A program made the translations under genes and the position numbers. The notes below the pieces were generated by a model. That model saw only the letters and a list, made by a program, of their open reading frames with translations, was not told the origin of the DNA and searched no databases. DNA of 8,651 nucleotides from Rhizobium sp. Q54 (GTDB taxonomy: Bacteria; Pseudomonadota; Alphaproteobacteria; Rhizobiales; Beijerinckiaceae): positions 1-8,651 of the forward strand of contig CAMDOY010000140.1 of the NCBI GenBank assembly GCA_945903655.1. Reading direction: 5' to 3'. Positions within the stretch are counted from its first letter, which is position 1, and every line of letters begins with the position of its first letter. Positions 5,399 to 8,651 of the stretch are shown one piece after another.

Positions 5399-7051
5399 TC
5401 AGCCCTCCACCAGCGCCAGCGCCGCCTCGACAGCCTCGTCCACGCTCCAGAAGCTGCGCTGCGGGTCCGCCAGCGCCGGATGGGCGCGCAGCAGCAGGTC
5501 GCGCACATGCTGCTTGCAGCGCGCCAGCAGCAACACGCGCCCCTGCCCCTCAAGTTGCGCCTCCCATTCGATCAGCGCCTCCAGAGCGGTGGCGTCGAGG
5601 TCGCTGCTGTCCTCGAGGCTAAGGATCACCACGGGCGTCCCCTCTTCGCTGGGGAGCGTATCGCCCATGCGGGCGAAGACCGTCTCCGCATTGGCGAAGA
5701 ACAGCGCCTCGGTGGGGCGCACCACCAGAATGCGGGGATCAGTCAGCGCCTCGGGATGAGCGACGAGATCCACATAAGCCCGACTGTCGGCCAGGCGCCC
5801 GAGCCGCTCGATGCGCGGGCTCGCGAGCCGCCCGAGGGTGGCCACTACAGACAAGGCGACCGCCAGCAACATGCCATCCACAACGCCCAACAGGGGCACG
5901 CCCAAGGCCGCCGCCAGCGCAAGATATTGATCGCGCCCGATGCGCCACAGATGGAGCAGCGGGCGCGGATCGAGCGCGGGCAGCACCGCATAGACCACCA
6001 CAGCCGCCAGCACCGGCTGGGGAATGCGCGCCACAAGCGGCGCAAAGAGCGCCGCCATGGCCACCATGCACAGCCCCGCCACAAGGCCCGCCACGCGGCT
6101 CACGGCCCCCGCCGCCTCATTGGCGAAGGAGGCTGAGAAGCCAGCCCCCACGGGCAGGCCTCGCAGGAGACCAGACACGACATTGGCGAGCCCAAGGGCG
6201 AAGAGTTCGCGCTGGGGGTTCAGCCTGTCCCCATGGCGCAGGCCAAGGCTGCGCATGGAGCCCCATGACTCCGCGAAGATGATCAGCACCAGCGGCAGCG
6301 CCACCCGCGCCAGCGCCTCCCAGGACTCCAGCGACAGATCAGGCAAGCGCGGCCCCATGACGGTGACATCGAGATGGCCGACGCGGGCGACGCCCAGCCC
6401 ATCAAGATCAAGAAAATAGGCGCAGGCCACGCCAAGGCTGAGCGCGATGAAGGGCGCCGGCGCCAAGGGCCAGCGGCGCAGCCCCAGCAGCAGCGCGAGG
6501 GCGCCGAGACCCAGACCCAGGCTCGCCCCATTCACCTCCCACAACCGCCAGCCCAGAGCCCAGACAAAGCCGCCAGCCGTGTGCGACTCCAGCTCCAGCC
6601 CGGTCAACCCCGGCGCCTGCCGCAACACGATGATGATCGCCAAACCAAAAGCGAAACCGCGCAACACCGGCCGCGAGATGAACTGCGCCAGCGCCCCCAT
6701 GCGCGCCACGCTGGCGCAAAGCAGAAACACCCCCGTCAGCAGCACCGCCCCCGCCGCCAGCGCGAGGCGTTGCTCAGGGGTCTGCGCCATCTCAGCCGAA
6801 GCTGCGGCTGCAGCCAGAATGGCGGCGGAGGATGAGGTTGGCGCCACGATGGCGAAACGGCTGCGGCCTACCAGCGCATAGATCAGCAACCCCGCAATCG
6901 CCGCCACGACGCCATGTTGCGGCGGAAGCCCCGCGATGGACGCATAGGCGATGGCCTCAGGCAGCAGCAGGCCAGCGACCGAGAGGCCCGCAATCACATC
7001 CCATTTGGAGACAAGCGCCATCGCCAATCCAAAGCCCGCACCGCCTTGCAT
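5399..7051 (-). CDS. SulP-family anion transporter with C-terminal STAS domain
   Basis: An inner-membrane SLC26/SulP transporter of 550 residues, the usual length. Residues 20-405 contain roughly 10-14 hydrophobic segments. The N-terminal signature PEAIAYASIAGLPPQHG is at 31-47 and the family block RELFALGLANVVSG...PVGAGFSASFANEAAGA at 281-316. A STAS domain spans about 425-550; at its conserved phospho-acceptor loop it reads LDATAL (485-490), with alanine following D486. SulP proteins carry sulfate, bicarbonate or C4-dicarboxylates with Na+ or H+; the sequence does not tell which. Two ATG starts are possible, 7051 and 7021. I take 7051, though its ribosome site is weak. It converges on ligB and is divergent from the small lipoprotein gene. 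Confidence 0.92.
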   Translation of the reverse strand: MQGGAGFGLAMALVSKWDVIAGLSVAGLLLPEAIAYASIAGLPPQHGVVAAIAGLLIYALVGRSRFAIVAPTSSSAAILAAAAASAEMAQTPEQRLALAAGAVLLTGVFLLCASVARMGALAQFISRPVLRGFAFGLAIIIVLRQAPGLTGLELESHTAGGFVWALGWRLWEVNGASLGLGLGALALLLGLRRWPLAPAPFIALSLGVACAYFLDLDGLGVARVGHLDVTVMGPRLPDLSLESWEALARVALPLVLIIFAESWGSMRSLGLRHGDRLNPQRELFALGLANVVSGLLRGLPVGAGFSASFANEAAGAVSRVAGLVAGLCMVAMAALFAPLVARIPQPVLAAVVVYAVLPALDPRPLLHLWRIGRDQYLALAAALGVPLLGVVDGMLLAVALSVVATLGRLASPRIERLGRLADSRAYVDLVAHPEALTDPRILVVRPTEALFFANAETVFARMGDTLPSEEGTPVVILSLEDSSDLDATALEALIEWEAQLEGQGRVLLLARCKQHVRDLLLRAHPALADPQRSFWSVDEAVEAALALVEG

Positions 7052-7109
7052 CCTACAAAGTGTCAGGGCCCGCAAGCGCGTCGCGCGGATCCAAAGGATC
7101 AGATCGCCC

Positions 7110-7137
7110 TTGCAAAGACAAAAACCGAAATTATGGT
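7110..7137 (+). promoter_or_regulatory. Candidate promoter of the small lipoprotein gene
   Basis: TTGCAA (7110-7115) and TATGGT (7132-7137) are 16 nt apart in an A-rich patch, each four of six matches to consensus. A start near 7144 would fall in a 6-bp dyad (GTGGGA 7139-7144 / TCCCAC 7152-7157) that might act as an operator. Confidence 0.3.
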
Positions 7138-7177
7138 GGTGGGATTGTGGGTCCCACATTGCAAGGCGAGCGATCCT

Positions 7178-7444
7178 TTGAAGCCTCTCATTACGCTGCT
7201 CTCGATTTTCACCCTGGCAGGCTGCGCCGCCAACCGTCCCGTCTGCGTCGCCGAAGACCCAGCCTATCTCAGCCATATGCAAAGCTGCATGAGCGGCAAG
7301 TCGGAGCTTCGCATGCTGTTGGCGCAGGGTCACGACCACAGCGACTGCAACGCGCAAGCCAAGGCCAGGGGCCTCTCCACGCGCAACCCGCAAGTCTGCA
7401 ACGACCCCATCCTGCATGCGGACATCATCCGCCAAAGGCGTTAG
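7178..7444 (+). CDS. Small lipoprotein, function unknown
   Basis: An 88-residue protein starting at TTG. Residues 1-16 form a very clean lipoprotein signal peptide ending in the lipobox LAGC (C16 lipidated); alanine at +2 suggests outer-membrane sorting. The mature part holds four more cysteines (23, 37, 57, 74), enough for two disulfides, a short Met/Leu-rich helix (HMQSCMSGKSELRMLLAQ), the stretch GHDHSDC, and a basic tail (IIRQRR). The TTG is preferred because it gives the right signal length and follows AGGCGAG by about 7 nt; an upstream ATG at 7133 would add 15 residues with no ribosome site. The longer frame further upstream lies across the start of the SulP gene and is rejected. It has no match I recognise. 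It is divergent from sulP and shares its 126-bp upstream region. Confidence 0.6.
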   Translation: MKPLITLLSIFTLAGCAANRPVCVAEDPAYLSHMQSCMSGKSELRMLLAQGHDHSDCNAQAKARGLSTRNPQVCNDPILHADIIRQRR

Positions 7445-7795
7445 AGGCGGCGGCGGCGCCCGCTTAGACCTTTCGACGTTTCATCACCAATATTTGTGCC
7501 TGGCCGCACTCACGCTCGCGCGTCTGCGATCAGAATGGCCGCGCTCGTCAGCACTCTGGCATGGCGAGCGCCAGAACCATGGCGAAAGCACATTCAACTG
7601 GTCCCCACCCTTGCGTTACGCGTCTGCCTACAAACTTTAGCACTGGTCGAAACGCTGGAATCACGCAACCATGATGCATTGGAGGCGTTGTTCAAGCGGA
7701 GCCGTTCTGCAGCCGTCGCAACCAAAGCGCCGGACGCCGGGCGGTCGATGAAACCGGGCGAGGAAGCTCGCTCATTCGATGCGCCAGGAGCAGAC
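7445..7795. other. 351-bp stretch before prkA without an accepted gene
   Basis: No RNA gene or clear promoter is seen here. The region should contain the prkA promoter. Oddly, it has no stop codon in the prkA frame from the lipoprotein stop at 7442-7444 onward, with in-frame ATGs at 7535 and 7748. The translation from 7535 reads in part TLALVETLESRNHDALEALF, which looks helical and protein-like, but the ribosome site and family homology place the prkA start at 7796. It may be chance in GC-rich DNA or the remains of a lost gene. Confidence 0.5.
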
Positions 7796-8651
7796 ATGAC
7801 GCTCGCTACCGATCTTCTGTCCCGCTACTCGAGTTCTTATGAGACGCGCCGCGACGCAGAAATGTCCATCGCGGATTTTCTCGAAGGCTGCAAAAGCGAC
7901 CCCAACTTTTACGCAAGCGCCGCCGAGCGCCTGCTGCGCGCCATCGGCGAACCCGTGCGGATCAACACCGCCCAGGACTCGCGCCTTGGCCGCATCTTCA
8001 TGAACCGCACCATCCGCATCTATCCCGCCTTCAAGGAATTCTACGGGATGGAGGATACGGTGGAGCGCATCGTCTCCTATTTCCGCCATGCGGCGCAGGG
8101 GCTCGAAGAGCGCAAGCAGATCCTCTACCTGCTCGGCCCCGTGGGCGGCGGCAAGTCCTCGCTGGCGGAACGGCTGAAGCAGCTGATGGAACAGCAGCCC
8201 ATCTATGCGCTGAAGGCGGGCGGGCAGATCAGCCCCGTCTTCGAAAGTCCGCTGTGCCTCTTTGATCCCGTGACCATGGGCGAGGAGCTGGAGACGCGCT
8301 TCAACATCCCGCGCCGCAAACTCACGGGCCTGATGAGCCCCTGGTGCCTCAAGCGCCTCGATGAAGCTGGCGGGGATCTGTCGAAATTCACCGTGGTCAA
8401 GCTGATGCCCTCGCGCCTGCGCCAGATCGCCATCGCCAAGACCGAGCCGGGGGATGAAAACAATCAGGACATCTCCTCCCTCGTCGGCAAGGTGGATATC
8501 CGCAAGCTCGAAAACCTCGCCCAGCACGACCCCGACGCCTACAGCTATTCGGGCGGCTTGAACCGCGCCAATCAGGGGCTTCTCGAATTTGTCGAAATGT
8601 TCAAGGCGCCGATCAAGATGCTGCATCCCCTGCTGACTGCGACGCAGGAGG
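7796..8651 (+). CDS. prkA: PrkA/YeaG serine protein kinase, N-terminal part (cut by window end)
   Basis: The first 285 codons of a protein normally about 640 residues long; the gene runs off the window. The visible part is the AAA-like PrkA N-terminal domain: RLGRIFMNRTIRIYPAF (63-79), FYGMEDTVERIVSYFRHAAQ (82-101), and a Walker A loop GPVGGGKSS (114-122). The conserved LTGLMSPWCLKRLDE and SSLVGKVDIRKLE blocks and the run before LLTATQE follow. PrkA proteins are cytosolic kinases linked to stationary phase and starvation, usually encoded with a VWA-domain DUF444 protein (YeaH) and a SpoVR protein; those would be expected downstream but are out of view. The ATG at 7796 has AGGAG 6 nt before it and fits the family start. 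An in-frame ATG at 7748 would add 16 residues. The call is secure; targets in this organism are unknown. Confidence 0.96.
   Translation, partial: MTLATDLLSRYSSSYETRRDAEMSIADFLEGCKSDPNFYASAAERLLRAIGEPVRINTAQDSRLGRIFMNRTIRIYPAFKEFYGMEDTVERIVSYFRHAAQGLEERKQILYLLGPVGGGKSSLAERLKQLMEQQPIYALKAGGQISPVFESPLCLFDPVTMGEELETRFNIPRRKLTGLMSPWCLKRLDEAGGDLSKFTVVKLMPSRLRQIAIAKTEPGDENNQDISSLVGKVDIRKLENLAQHDPDAYSYSGGLNRANQGLLEFVEMFKAPIKMLHPLLTATQE

Noticed and set aside
6832..7467. 211-codon open frame on + across the SulP start and the lipoprotein gene
   Set aside because: Low-complexity Arg/Pro/Gln translation antisense to SulP; the neighbouring frame has a clean lipoprotein signal.
7772..8626. 284-codon open frame on - antisense to prkA
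   Set aside because: The + strand encodes unmistakable PrkA with a Walker A loop; the reverse frame has no recognisable domain.

Overview
The window (8651 bp, GC-rich) looks like the chromosome of an alphaproteobacterium, probably of the Rhizobiales (Hyphomicrobiales). The grounds are the LigAB and PrkA sequence types, a tRNA-Gln(CUG) with a TTGACA-N17-TAGACA promoter, and a GC-rich hairpin-forming repeat of the kind scattered between genes in that group. No phage, transposase, CRISPR or toxin-antitoxin gene is visible.

Layout. Left (1-3669): a glutathione S-transferase family gene on + converges, 5 bp apart, on a type I (VOC) extradiol ring-cleavage dioxygenase on -. Behind that, also on -, come an orphan TAXI-type periplasmic binding protein, a small exported cysteine-containing protein and tRNA-Gln(CUG). 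Centre (3670-5232): a control region with the tRNA promoter pointing left, a strong 40-bp dyad and a candidate promoter pointing right, then the overlapping pair ligA-ligB (protocatechuate 4,5-dioxygenase alpha and beta). Right (5233-8651): a 112-bp inverted-repeat element between the converging ligB and SulP/STAS transporter genes; then, divergent from sulP, a small lipoprotein gene; a 351-bp stretch without an accepted gene; and the first 285 codons of prkA (PrkA/YeaG serine protein kinase), cut by the window end.

How the genes fit together. LigAB opens protocatechuate between C4 and C5. The VOC dioxygenase is an unrelated Fe/Mn ring-cleavage family resembling homoprotocatechuate 2,3-dioxygenase. 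A GST, a solute-binding protein and an anion transporter lie nearby. This suggests a small accessory cluster for aromatic compounds, but the later steps of 4,5-cleavage (ligC, ligI, ligJ, ligK) are absent, so the enzymes must feed a pathway encoded elsewhere. The genes are in several separate transcription units, so a functional link is inference. I see no clear new system. The best leads are the dyad upstream of ligA, the altered substrate pocket of the VOC dioxygenase, the two unrelated ring-cleavage enzymes together, and the composite repeat after ligB.
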